This document shows, piece after piece, positions 39,901-49,911 of a DNA stretch of 64,000 nucleotides. The translations under genes and the position numbers were made by a program. Numbering within the stretch: the first letter of the stretch is position 1; each line of letters starts with the position of its first letter. Under the pieces are notes generated by a model. The model ran no database searches, had not been told where the DNA came from, and saw nothing but the letters and a program-made list of their open reading frames with translations. Origin of the DNA: Butyrivibrio sp. MC2021 (GTDB taxonomy: Bacteria > Bacillota > Clostridia > Lachnospirales > Lachnospiraceae); contig NZ_JHXX01000015.1 in NCBI RefSeq assembly GCF_000621605.1, forward strand, positions 1 through 64,000. The letters run 5' to 3'.

Positions 39901-41093
39901 CAGCTTTCCTCCGTCAAAAGGGCCTTCATCACACATCTGATATCATCTGCATGATGCCCATAAAATACGATATGATGATTTCCGCAGGGCTTTCTCAAAA
40001 TATCTGAAACATCTTCCTTGAATTTTACAAGGATCTGAGTACGGCACAGGTCCGGCTCATCAAGGTTTTTGATAATTGTACCGTCACTGACAAAAAAGCG
40101 CTTTAAATCAGCTGAGAGCCTGAATATTGTCACATCTTCCTCTTTCAAAAAGCCCTTTATGGCAACTCCTGTTCCGGACTCAAAATGTGAATCAAGCCTC
40201 AGGTCTTTTGTCATATGGAGCGGAATCGTGCAGTGGGCTAAAACAGCGGTGTTATCTGCAGGAGAGATCCTTGAAGGGTTCGCCTGGAATGAAGCCTGAC
40301 CTGTAAGAAGCCTTACGATATGCATGGAAATAAGTGCAGCTATATCGCCTTCGCAGGCTGCAGTCACCCCTTCATCATTAAGTAAAGCAAGACCCACACA
40401 GCCTGTCGTTGCCAGGGGTTCCAACAGGTCAAAACACCTGATGGTAAAACCGGATAGGCCATATCTGTCTGCTATTGTTTTTAATGCTCCATAAGTACGA
40501 AGAGCCTTGGTTTTCTCTGAATCATCAAAGGGTCCTGAAAGCAAATCCTTGTTTACCATGAGGGTTTTCTGGAATTCCTGCTTCACTTCCTCCAGAGAAA
40601 TATCCTTGAAGGAAATTCCCAGTTTTTTTGCCACATCGTCATATGAAGGCACCGAGGCAATCAGCCAGTCAGAGGGCTTTCCCAATACTCCGAATACTGT
40701 CTCAGAGAGTTTCTTTTTCAGCTGATTGGTCAAAGCCAGTGTCCTGATGCGTCCTGCTATGTAGTCCACATCTCCGTGGAGAATTTCGCCATTACCGCCC
40801 ATTCCTGTTACATAGGTCATAATCTCCAGGGATGCGGCCAATGAATTGTTTGATCCGTTGGTAAGAAGGTAAAATGGCTCCTTTAACTTATCAAAGTTCT
40901 GTAAAAACAGGTTCTCGCTGCCTCCGGACTGAACAAAAATGAGCTTCAGATCGCAGTCGTAGTCAGCAATATCACTCATTACCAGTCTATCGCCCAGTTT
41001 TCTTTCAATATCCTCGATAAATCCGCCGGTTATAGGATTAAGCTGATCGTTATAATTTAGTCCCGATCTTAATCCCGATACTTTTATATTCAT
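39900..41093 (-). CDS. L-fucose/L-arabinose isomerase-like protein
   Basis: A 397-residue protein. The C-terminal half matches the fucose isomerase superfamily (CFDLLEPLATTGCVGLALLNDEGVTAACEGD ... SRISPADNTAVLAHCTIP). Family members with this short length act on unknown substrates or are regulatory. GGGAGA precedes the ATG. There are no sugar genes beside it. Confidence 0.7.
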   Translation of the reverse strand: MNIKVSGLRSGLNYNDQLNPITGGFIEDIERKLGDRLVMSDIADYDCDLKLIFVQSGGSENLFLQNFDKLKEPFYLLTNGSNNSLAASLEIMTYVTGMGGNGEILHGDVDYIAGRIRTLALTNQLKKKLSETVFGVLGKPSDWLIASVPSYDDVAKKLGISFKDISLEEVKQEFQKTLMVNKDLLSGPFDDSEKTKALRTYGALKTIADRYGLSGFTIRCFDLLEPLATTGCVGLALLNDEGVTAACEGDIAALISMHIVRLLTGQASFQANPSRISPADNTAVLAHCTIPLHMTKDLRLDSHFESGTGVAIKGFLKEEDVTIFRLSADLKRFFVSDGTIIKNLDEPDLCRTQILVKFKEDVSDILRKPCGNHHIVFYGHHADDIRCVMKALLTEES

Positions 41094-41107
41094 GTTTAAA
41101 TCTCCCT

Positions 41108-43517
41108 TTATTTCATCAGCTCATCCAGAACAGCCGAATAGATATTTTCATCGGTTATGCCCTCTTCATTCCTTAGTCTGTAGCCAATTTTGATTTTTTT
41201 AGTGATGTCGTTTCCCTCCAGCTTTTTAATTGCTTCAAGCTTTGTTCTGAGCTCCTCCACCATAGCCTTCAGGGTCTCAGGCTCAGTTAAATCAGTTACC
41301 ATGGCAAAATCTGATCCGATACACTTCGCCATAATCATCAACAATGCGGTGATGGTTCTCATTGCGCAGGATAATGAGCGCGTAGTTTATACCTTTAGTA
41401 GCATAGTTATGGGCGTAACTCCTTGTTACTTCCGCCAGTGCCGAGACGTTCATAAGGCCGGTGACAGGATCCAGGCGACGTTCATTATAGAGTTTATCAA
41501 GATAGCTAAGCTCCTCATCCACGTCTGTAACATGTCCCATAAGGCCGATAATCTGGCCATTTTCATAAACAGGTCTCTTATCACTTACAATGTTATGAAC
41601 TATGCCGTTTATGATGCATTGTCCCGGAGCCCTTACTATATTTTTCCCTTTATTCAGAACCTCCAGTTCTCCTTCTTCAAAGGCCTTTTGATCGATAAGC
41701 CATCCCATTTCCTCATCATTTTTTCCAAGGATATCTTCAAGCTTAACGTTAAAGAAATCCAGAAATGCCCTGCTGCATCCCAGGAATCTGCGATTCTTGT
41801 CCTTCCAGAAAAACTTAACAGAGGAAGCTGCCACTATGCTTTCCCACATCTTGGACTGAATAACGGCATTTTCATTTGTAAGCCCATAATCTTCAGGATT
41901 ATGAACCCTATTATTACTTGTAAGGAAGGGCTGGGCATCATCAGCTGTCGCCTTGCCGCATACAAGGTACTCTTTTCCCGACGATCCGGGAATCATCATG
42001 ATACTCATCTCTTTCCATCTGTAGTTGCCATCCGGCTGCTTGATCCTGAAGATGTTTTCAATATATCCTTTATCAGAGGCTTCTACTCGACTTTTCAAGG
42101 TCGAGATATCAGTAAAATCATAGAATTTTTGCTTGTCAGCATCCGCGATAAAATCGGCCACCATTCTGTCCAGATGCTCCTGCAGCATATTTTCTATATT
42201 GTCAGGCACATTAATATATTTACGCTTTCCAAGCAAAGGGAAAATAGTATGCCTCTCTATATTGATGATCATAACTGTCTCGAAAAGATGGTTTAATTCC
42301 CTGAGCTTGTTGCCAACGGCATTCTGTGTTCTAAAGTCATTGTCTATGGAAATATTTCTGATGGAGCCCTTTATAAGATGCTTTCCATCAATTTCAGCCA
42401 GTTCTTCTCCCTGGAAGCACAGAATATTTCCATCATAGGTATAGTAAAAAGTCTCCTGGTTCTTGGTTGTTTCGATAGTATCAGCATATTCGCGATATTT
42501 TTTCAAAAGCGGTGACTTGGTTTTATATATCAGACGGTCAATCCCCTCCAAAGAGTATTCTCCTGTAAGGACCTGCCTTTTATAAGCTTTATTCATAAAA
42601 AGAGTTCGAAACTCTTTTCCGTCATCCTCAACGATCTCCAAGGGTTCCTCTGTAGCTCTGGCGCAAAAACTTCCGGTCTGATAGTAATGGCGCCACTTTC
42701 TGGGCTCTATTTTTATACCCATTTCTTCTATATGAGCAAAAAATTCCTCCAAAGGCATAGCTTTGCCATAATAATATCCCTGAAGCTTGCCACAGCCTAT
42801 GGAATAAAGAAATTCCACCTGCTCCGGGGTTTCAACGCCCTCTGCCAGAGTCATGATCCCGATGTTTTTGGACATGGTTATGGCAGCTGTCATGATAGCC
42901 TTGGATTTATCAGTAAAAGATTTCAAAAATTCCATATCCATCTTCAGGGTATCAAATTGGTAATCTTTGAGAAGATTTAATGAAGAATACCCGCTTCCAA
43001 AGTCATCCATCCAGACTTCAAAGCCTGCATTTCTGAAGCTTTCAATGACTCTCTCCATAAGATCAGAATCAGAGACGATCATACTCTCAGTTATTTCAAC
43101 ATGGATATAATCTCTTGGGATATTATATTTTTCCACAGCATCTTCCACTACTTTCAGCATATCCGTAGCTTCAAAATCAAGCTTGGAAAAATTCACAGAA
43201 ACCGGAACGGCTTCCAGACCATTATTAATACGCTCAGAGATATCCGAGCAGACCTTTTCTACGATATATGAGTCCAACTTGTAAATCTGATTTGTATCTT
43301 CCAGGGGACCTATAAGCTTATCCGGAGAAAGAAATCCATGGACAGGGTCAATCCATCTGGCCAGGGACTCAGCACCGCAAAGCTGTCCTGTAAGCGTGCG
43401 AATAACAGGCTGGTAATATACCTTAACCCAGCCTTTTTCAATAGCAACATCTATGTTCTCTGCCACATATTCTGCTATTCCAATATGATTTGCAGCCCTT
43501 GAAACCGCCTCATCCAT
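41108..43517 (-). pseudogene. EAL-PAS-GGDEF protein, frameshifted in GGDEF
   Basis: The reading frame gives an EAL domain at about 20-260 (GAESLARW, VNFSKLD, VEITES, DDFGSGYSSL, AEGVET), a linker, PAS-like domains and the start of a GGDEF domain. It then shifts after VYRI at about 41320 and ends 8 residues later. The rest of the GGDEF continues in another frame (GSDFAMVTDLTEPETLK ... DELMK). A lost GGATC unit of a tandem pair explains the shift. The signature would have been GSDF, already degenerate. The EAL part may still be made. Confidence 0.8.
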
Positions 43518-43584
43518 GTGTGATATCTCCACAACACATTATCGTTATTTTGATTATATCACAATTATATTACATCTACTTCTG

Positions 43585-44412
43585 TTATTCGGAAAAGGAT
43601 TGTTTTCCCTGTTTGAACATCTTCATCATCTCATTGGTAAGGCTGAGATTATTGGGCTGAAGCTCGATATCTTCACGTTTTACCCACTCTGCATACTTAA
43701 GCTCGCCTTCATCCATGTGGATGGTATCATCCCCGTCAACGTCGCAGTAAAAGCCGGTGAGAATATCCAATGCCATGCCCCAGGGCTGGGACTTATAATA
43801 GCGGATATTCTTGACCTTGAGGCCTGTCTCCTCCATGACCTCCCTGGCCACGGTCTCCTCAAGGGTCTCTCCGATCTCGGTAAAGCCCGCCACCAGCGCA
43901 TTGTGGCCGTATCCTGTCCTGTATTTGGTAAGTAGGAGCCTGTCCCCGTTGGTAACGCCAACGATGACCGCGGGATTGATCCTTGGATAGATGATGTTCC
44001 CGCATTTCGGGCACTTAAGAGCTCTCTCCGTGGTGCTATGCTCCAGCTTCTGTGCGCATTTTCCGCAGTAGATATTGTCAGAATACCATTTCCAGAGGTG
44101 GTAAGCCGTAAATATGGCAAAAACCTCTTTTCCCGAAAATCTGTCCCTGGCATCTCTTATGGAATAGAAATCGTAGCCCTCCAGGGGCTTCTCGATGTTA
44201 TCCAGGGAGAGGAAGAATCTTTTATCATCCAGGGAAAAAATGTAGACCTGTCGCCCTGAAGTTATGTCTTTTCCCAGAGGAAAAAGCCTTACCGGGTCAG
44301 TTCCCACGAGGATCTTGCCCTCCTTGTTAAAAGCAAGAAGATAGTCCTCTGCTTCTATTTCGCAGTGTACGTATGCATTATTTAATCTGCTTGGGTAAAT
44401 ATCCTGAATCAT
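43585..44412 (-). CDS. nudC: NAD(+) diphosphatase / RNA decapping NudC
   Basis: A 275-residue Nudix enzyme. The zinc ribbon is CGKC ... CPKC (about 117-135), the Nudix box is GFTEIGETLEETVAREVMEETGL and the NADH-specificity motif is SQPWGMA (usually SQPWPFP). It cleaves NAD(H) to NMN(H) and AMP and can remove NAD caps from RNA. GAGGG precedes the ATG. It is a single gene divergent from the recombinase remnant. Confidence 0.9.
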   Translation of the reverse strand: MIQDIYPSRLNNAYVHCEIEAEDYLLAFNKEGKILVGTDPVRLFPLGKDITSGRQVYIFSLDDKRFFLSLDNIEKPLEGYDFYSIRDARDRFSGKEVFAIFTAYHLWKWYSDNIYCGKCAQKLEHSTTERALKCPKCGNIIYPRINPAVIVGVTNGDRLLLTKYRTGYGHNALVAGFTEIGETLEETVAREVMEETGLKVKNIRYYKSQPWGMALDILTGFYCDVDGDDTIHMDEGELKYAEWVKREDIELQPNNLSLTNEMMKMFKQGKQSFSE

Positions 44413-44498
44413 AGTGCCCTCCTGATTGATAAGGTCATTATAATATGTTATATTTCATCTGTCCGATAAGATAAAATCCATATTTTCGGGGGAAAAAT

Positions 44499-45506
44499 AT
44501 GATAATTAATAATAACACCATCGAGTACAAAGAAAAACTGGAGCTTCAGTACAATCAGCGTATGAACGCGCTGTTGACTGAGCTCCCTTCATTTTGCACA
44601 GAATACGAGATCTATCTCAGGGAAAGAAACTCCCTGAAGACTCGAATGGAGTATATTTTCGACATCTACAATTTCTTTAAATATCTGGTAAAGGTGGATG
44701 CAGAGGTTAAGACTGTAAGTGATGTCACCGCAGAAACCCTTGAAAAGCTCACAGGGGCTGACTTCGACAAGTATCTGGAATGGCTCTCCAATTACAAATT
44801 TGATGAGAAAAACGAGAATGAGAAGCCTAAGACCAACAGCCAGGCCTCAAAAAAGAGAAAGATCATGTCCATCAAATCACTGTACTCTTTTCTCTTTGTT
44901 AAGGGCTATATTTCCTATAATTCCTCACTGGAAGCCACAGTTCCCAAGGTGACCAAAAAGCCCAGGGAAGCGGTTCAGATCCTTACTGAGGCCCAGTGCA
45001 AGAGCTTTCTCAATATTATTGAAGCCAATCACAAAAGAGCCAAAAGAAAATTGGCGGAAACTCCGGAAAATAAGCAAAATCCCAAGGATAAGATGAGGCC
45101 CCACCTGGTTATCAGGGATAAGGCAATTGCCCTTCTCATGCTGGATACAGGCCTGAGAGTGTCAGAGCTCTGCGCCATCAACTGCGGAGATATCTCCTTC
45201 AATCCCGGTTATTTGGATGTTGTAAGAATGGGTGAAGGGGATGGAAAGACCGTTTCCAGAATCAAGCTCTCCGAGGAAGTCCTGGACATTTTGAAGCACT
45301 ATCTCTATGACGCCAGAGACAATATAGGCGCCAACGAAGACAATTTCGATGCCCTGTTCCTGAGCTCCATCCACAGGCGCATCACTCCCAGATCCGTAGA
45401 ACTTATGGTAAAAAAATACGCAACCGAGGCCCTTGGAAAAGATCACACGGTTCATCCAAGAGTCCTTCGCGCAACCTTTGAAAACAGGAACACAGTAGCT
45501 GATTAA
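44499..45506 (+). pseudogene. tyrosine recombinase lacking its C-terminus
   Basis: A 335-residue XerC/XerD-like protein: SAM-like core-binding domain (25-155) and part of the catalytic domain. The first Arg is present in DTGLRVSELCA. The box II sequence reads HPRVLRATF, so the HxxR His is Arg. The protein then ends ENRNTVAD without the GH box or the nucleophile Tyr (about 45 residues missing). Its stop overlaps the convergent cobD stop by three bases, which points to a deletion at the junction. Confidence 0.7.
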
Positions 45507-46528
45507 ACAATTATAACATCACTTCCGCTCACCGCGATCCTGTAATAACCCGTAGAAAGTCCTGCAAAATCGGAGCAGTCTCTGATCAGGATCTTTTTAT
45601 CAAGAAATCTATTATAAAGGTCATCCTCTGCCCTGAGTAGTACATAGCAGGTGTCTGAAGGGTAGACCTTTATTTTTTGTTTCTCAAGGAGAGCTGTAAG
45701 TTCATGACGACAATTGGTTGTGCGAAGTATTGAGTTTTCCACAAAATCTGTCTCAAGGATGTAATCCGCGCAGGCACAGCCAGCCTTAAGGGCAAAAGCC
45801 GACATGTTCCACTCAGGAAGAAAAGTACGCAACTTCTCAATATTCTCCGGTGCAGACATGGCATAGCCTATTCTTACTCCCGGTATGGAAAAAAGCTTGG
45901 TGTAGGCATTTACAATAAAGAGACCGGGCATCTCCGAAATATAGGCAGCTGCACTCACTGCCCCCTCTGTCAGATGAAGAAAACACTCATCCATAAGCAC
46001 GTAGGTGCCGTTTTTTTTGCATTTTTCAAGAATATGGTCCAAAACCTTGGGCGATATGGCTCTTCCCGTGGGATTGTTGGGATTAGCCAGGATCACCAGG
46101 TCTGTAGTCTCAGTAATTTCCTCGGCAAAATCGGCGGTTAATTCAAATCCATTCTGCTCTTTTAACCGGTACTCTCTGATATTCACCCCTGATACGGCAT
46201 TAAGGCTGTGTCTGTAGCCGTAGAATCCCGGAATAGGAATAAGGACTTCCTTAGGCTCTATCATCCTGATAATAGCAAAAATAAGCTCAGAAGCGCCGTT
46301 TCCTCCAAGAATATTGTCCTCTGTGAGATAATCTGCCCCAAGAAGCTTGTTCTCGGCTGCTGCCACGGATTTCCTAAAGTCCCTTTGCAGTATGTCGGGA
46401 TATCTGGAAGCCTCCTCCACTGCTGACCTGAGGGCATCCAAAATCTTCGCCGGACAGGGATTGGGATTTAAGTTTACCGAAAGGTCGTATTCTATTTTTT
46501 TATCGTAGATATCTCCGCCGTGTGCCAC
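45503..46528 (-). CDS. cobD: threonine-phosphate decarboxylase CobD
   Basis: A 341-residue PLP enzyme of the aminotransferase I/II fold, related to HisC. It starts MAHGGDIYDK at a GTG with AGGAG upstream, and has NLNPNP, ILANPNNPTG and the PLP lysine in AYTKLFSIPGVRIGY. In this operon it makes (R)-1-aminopropan-2-ol phosphate from L-threonine phosphate for the cobamide linker. It is the last gene of the cobalamin operon. Confidence 0.88.
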   Translation of the reverse strand: MAHGGDIYDKKIEYDLSVNLNPNPCPAKILDALRSAVEEASRYPDILQRDFRKSVAAAENKLLGADYLTEDNILGGNGASELIFAIIRMIEPKEVLIPIPGFYGYRHSLNAVSGVNIREYRLKEQNGFELTADFAEEITETTDLVILANPNNPTGRAISPKVLDHILEKCKKNGTYVLMDECFLHLTEGAVSAAAYISEMPGLFIVNAYTKLFSIPGVRIGYAMSAPENIEKLRTFLPEWNMSAFALKAGCACADYILETDFVENSILRTTNCRHELTALLEKQKIKVYPSDTCYVLLRAEDDLYNRFLDKKILIRDCSDFAGLSTGYYRIAVSGSDVIIV

Positions 46529-46540
46529 GTTAACTCCTAT

Positions 46541-47536
46541 TTATACAGAACGAATAATAAGCCAAAGGATCACCCAAATCATCAGCAAAGCTGCTGCGCA
46601 CAGGTACTCCGTAAGGTACATAAGAAAGCAGGCCCTTTTAATGTCCGCAGTCTCTATCTCCCTGATGGGATCGCCTATAAAGGGCTTTTTAACTATTTTG
46701 CCAAAATAGCTGGCATTCCCCGCAAGCCTTACAGACAGGGCTCCGGCGCAGACGCTCTCGGTCTGGGCGGAATTGGGGCTCTTGTGGTTATATCTGTCTC
46801 TCTTGAATATCTTTATAGCTCCCCTGAAGGAATATTTTTTTCCTCCGAAAAAAGAAGCCAGTATCATGAAAAATGCGCTGAGCCTGGCAGGGATGTAATT
46901 GACCACATCATCCAGCTTTGCCGCTGTTTTTCCGAAATATTCATAACGATCGTTATGGTAGCCAACCATAGAATCCATGGTATTTACAGCCTTATAAGCA
47001 AGCCCCAATATAGGGCCTCCGATAAAGGTGTAGATAAGGGGCGCGATGACGCCGTCGGAGGTGTTCTCCGCCACAGTCTCCACCACAGCCCTGGTTACCC
47101 CGGCTCTATCAAGGCAGTTCGTGTCCCTTCCGACTATCATGGATACTGCCTTTCTGGCATCCTCGATAGTACCCTTTTCCAGGGCGTCGTAGACCTTCAT
47201 GCTCTCCACCCTAAGGCTCTTGGCAGCCAGGATATAACAGGTAAGGACCGCTTCCACCGCTATTCCCAGGTATGGGTGAATCAAATATGCTCCAATGCTG
47301 ACAATTGCCGTAACCACCGCAGTTATGGTTATTACCAGAACGCAGAGGGCAACTCCTCTTCTTTTTTCCCTCTGAAAATCCCTTGTTCCTGTAGAAACAT
47401 CCCCCAGGAGCTTCTTATCCAGAAAGCTTATGAGATTCCCGATAAATCTTATGGGATGGGGAATGTTGTAGGGGTCTCCAATTATCTGATCCAGGAAAAA
47501 ACCTATGAAAAATGCTATTAAATGATATTTTCCCAA
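46541..47536 (-). CDS. cbiB: adenosylcobinamide-phosphate synthase CbiB
   Basis: A 331-residue membrane protein with DQIIGDPYNIPHPIRFIGNLIS at the start and ETVAENTSDGVIAPL in the middle, both CbiB hallmarks. It attaches aminopropanol (or its phosphate) to adenosylcobyric acid. The start is TTG with AAGGAG six bases upstream. Confidence 0.93.
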   Translation of the reverse strand: MGKYHLIAFFIGFFLDQIIGDPYNIPHPIRFIGNLISFLDKKLLGDVSTGTRDFQREKRRGVALCVLVITITAVVTAIVSIGAYLIHPYLGIAVEAVLTCYILAAKSLRVESMKVYDALEKGTIEDARKAVSMIVGRDTNCLDRAGVTRAVVETVAENTSDGVIAPLIYTFIGGPILGLAYKAVNTMDSMVGYHNDRYEYFGKTAAKLDDVVNYIPARLSAFFMILASFFGGKKYSFRGAIKIFKRDRYNHKSPNSAQTESVCAGALSVRLAGNASYFGKIVKKPFIGDPIREIETADIKRACFLMYLTEYLCAAALLMIWVILWLIIRSV

Positions 47537-47546
47537 AACTGTCTCC

Positions 47547-48332
47547 TTAAAGCATCACACCGCTGAGGATTGCAAGAACCACTAAAATCACCGCTTCTCC
47601 TGCCACCACATAAAAGCCTGCGGTATCTCCGGTGACGCCGCCAAACTCTTTTTTGCACTTGCCCTTGTACCAGAAGCTGAAAACAGCCAGGGCTATTATG
47701 GCTGCGATGCCGAAATTGATGTTCTTATAAACCATATAGGCTCCGGATGCGGCGGCAAACACAGTAAGAATGCATATGTCCAGCGCTCCGGACTTTTTGG
47801 TCTCCATGGACAACATGCCGTCCTCCTTGGCATGGGGAAAAGCGATACTGGTGATGCCGCAGAAAGCCCTGACCAGGCAGAAGCTTGCATAATAAACGTC
47901 AAGAACCGCCGTCATCCTGCTGTCAAAGGCCCTTCTTATCATCAGATATGATGCGCCAAGCCAGGTAAGAAGCAGCATCCCCCCGCCGATCACCGCAAAG
48001 GCACCGATATGGGGGTCCTTCATGATCTGAAGCTTCTTTTCCTTGTCCTGATAGGAATGAAGGGCGTCCTGAACATCCATAAAGCCGTCCAGATGAAATC
48101 CCCCGGTGATTATCAGGGGAATCAGGGTCATGGCGATGGTGACAACAAACTCAGGAAACTCCATATTGTCCATGATCAGCATAACCAGGGAGGATATGTA
48201 GCCGATGATGATTCCCACCAGGGGCAAAAAAGCTATGGCGTGCTTATAATTCTTTTCATCCCACTCAAATGTGGGCATAGGGATCTTGGAATACAGAGAA
48301 AATGAGATTGCCATGCTCTTAAATAAGTTCAT
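47547..48332 (-). CDS. cobS: adenosylcobinamide-GDP ribazoletransferase CobS
   Basis: A 261-residue membrane protein with FHLDGFMDVQDAL, the CobS metal-site region, and six or seven helices. It joins adenosylcobinamide-GDP with alpha-ribazole. It overlaps the cobU end by 14 bases. Confidence 0.92.
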   Translation of the reverse strand: MNLFKSMAISFSLYSKIPMPTFEWDEKNYKHAIAFLPLVGIIIGYISSLVMLIMDNMEFPEFVVTIAMTLIPLIITGGFHLDGFMDVQDALHSYQDKEKKLQIMKDPHIGAFAVIGGGMLLLTWLGASYLMIRRAFDSRMTAVLDVYYASFCLVRAFCGITSIAFPHAKEDGMLSMETKKSGALDICILTVFAAASGAYMVYKNINFGIAAIIALAVFSFWYKGKCKKEFGGVTGDTAGFYVVAGEAVILVVLAILSGVML

Positions 48333-48831
48333 ATACTTCGTCCACCTTATTTCTAAGTCTTTGATTTACCAGGTCCACAATGCGGACATATTTTCTAGTA
48401 TCTTCGTCGTAGCCCTCTCCGTCAAGAGGAAAAGTATTGGCTACAAGCACCATATTTCCAGCTTTTTCGGATAAAGACATCACGGAATCGGTGATGTAAT
48501 CGGCAAGTTCCTCCGCGGATCTCTCAAGATTCCGCTCCTCATGCATCTCGTTGCCCACAAGGTTGGACATGCACTCCAAAAGACAGGTGGAAGCTTCAAG
48601 GTCCTTAAGTGTGTCTGACAGTTCATGAATCTTTGTAGTACACTCGATGGTCTCAAAGCCCTTGCCCTCTCTCATTTTCCTGTGCTTCTCCACCCGCTTT
48701 TTTCCCTCTTCTCCGAATGGGATCATGGTGGCGATATAATACTTTTTGCCTGCTCCTGCCAGCTCCATCACCAGGTCCTCGGCCCGTTTGGACTTGCCAC
48801 TGTCGGGAGTTCCCAAAACCAGACAGATCAT
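48319..48831 (-). CDS. cobU: adenosylcobinamide kinase/guanylyltransferase CobU
   Basis: A 170-residue protein with the P-loop GTPDSGKSKRAE at the start and the central MIPFGEEGKKRVEKHRKMR histidine region that carries GMP. It phosphorylates and guanylates adenosylcobinamide. It starts one base from the cobT stop. Confidence 0.92.
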   Translation of the reverse strand: MICLVLGTPDSGKSKRAEDLVMELAGAGKKYYIATMIPFGEEGKKRVEKHRKMREGKGFETIECTTKIHELSDTLKDLEASTCLLECMSNLVGNEMHEERNLERSAEELADYITDSVMSLSEKAGNMVLVANTFPLDGEGYDEDTRKYVRIVDLVNQRLRNKVDEVYELI

Positions 48832-49911
48832 TTATTTAAACCTCTTGTATTCATCAATGCTGTAATCGGCGAATTTAGCGCCGTTCTCGTAATAGTCCAG
48901 GGTCATATCAAGAAGAGGGAAAAGCATCAACGCTCCCGTGCCCTCTCCCAGGGCCATGTTTCCTTTTATATAGGGGAAAAGACCAAGTCTCTTAAGAACA
49001 ATCTTATTTCCCTTTTCTCTGCCTCTGTGGGAAGGGATCAGGTAGTCTCTTACTCCCGGCACCAGAATATCCGCAATAAGAGCCGCTGTGGAGCTGATAA
49101 CGCCGTCTATCACCATGGGCACATGGCAGATGGCTCCGCCAATAAATGCCCCCACAAGGCCCGCTATATCCAGGCCTCCTACGGATCTCAGGATTTCAAA
49201 GGCTCTCTCTTTTTCATCCCGGATTTGGTCAAAAGAGTATTTTTCCAGGCCTTCTCTTATTACCTGCCTTTTTCTGCTAAGACCCTCATCGGAAAGGCCT
49301 GCGCCCCTTCCTGTGAGTTCGTCGCTGTCTATCCCAAGGATAGCGGACAAAACAGCCGTGGTTGTGGTGGTATTGCCGATTCCCATCTCCCCTGTGGCTA
49401 TGATGCCAAAGCCGCTGTCAGAGAGCTCTTTTACCAGATTTATCCCTGTTTCTATGGCCTGAAGGGCCTCTTCTGCGGTCATGGCGGGCTCTTTCAGAAA
49501 ATCCTTTGTACCATGGGAAATCTTGCAGGCTCTGACTCCCTCTACAACCTCATCGGAGTCTATGCCTATATCCACCGGTATAATGTCCACTTTGGCATGC
49601 CTTCCCAGGGTGCAGGCGCTGCTGATACCGCTTCCCAGGGCCTTTGCCACGGAAAGGGTGATCTCCTTACCGCTCTGGGATACGCCCTCCTCCACAATTC
49701 CGTTATCTGCGCAGAAAATAAGAGTGGCTCTCTTGTGTGTATCAGGAACTTCCTTCCTCTGAATGGCACCGATACGGCAAATTAGCTCCTCAAAATCCCC
49801 CAGGCCGTCAATGGGCTTGGAGACTGTATCCCAGCTATGCTTTATATAACTGAAAGCTGCGCTGTCGGGCCTTTCTATTGTCAATTCACAAAGTGACTTA
49901 AAATCAAGCAT
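48832..49911 (-). CDS. cobT: nicotinate-nucleotide:DMB phosphoribosyltransferase CobT
   Basis: A 359-residue enzyme with FCADNGIVEEGVSQSGKEIT, GEMGIGNTTTTTAVLSA and LTGRGAGLSDEGL. The conserved catalytic Glu is near the C-terminus (MALGEGTGALMLFPL). It makes alpha-ribazole phosphate. It overlaps cbiA by eight bases. Confidence 0.93.
   Translation of the reverse strand: MLDFKSLCELTIERPDSAAFSYIKHSWDTVSKPIDGLGDFEELICRIGAIQRKEVPDTHKRATLIFCADNGIVEEGVSQSGKEITLSVAKALGSGISSACTLGRHAKVDIIPVDIGIDSDEVVEGVRACKISHGTKDFLKEPAMTAEEALQAIETGINLVKELSDSGFGIIATGEMGIGNTTTTTAVLSAILGIDSDELTGRGAGLSDEGLSRKRQVIREGLEKYSFDQIRDEKERAFEILRSVGGLDIAGLVGAFIGGAICHVPMVIDGVISSTAALIADILVPGVRDYLIPSHRGREKGNKIVLKRLGLFPYIKGNMALGEGTGALMLFPLLDMTLDYYENGAKFADYSIDEYKRFK

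Noticed and set aside
46520..49785. Long plus-strand open frames opposite the cobalamin genes
   Set aside because: They are shadows of cbiB, cobS, cobU and cobT, which have clear family motifs on the minus strand.
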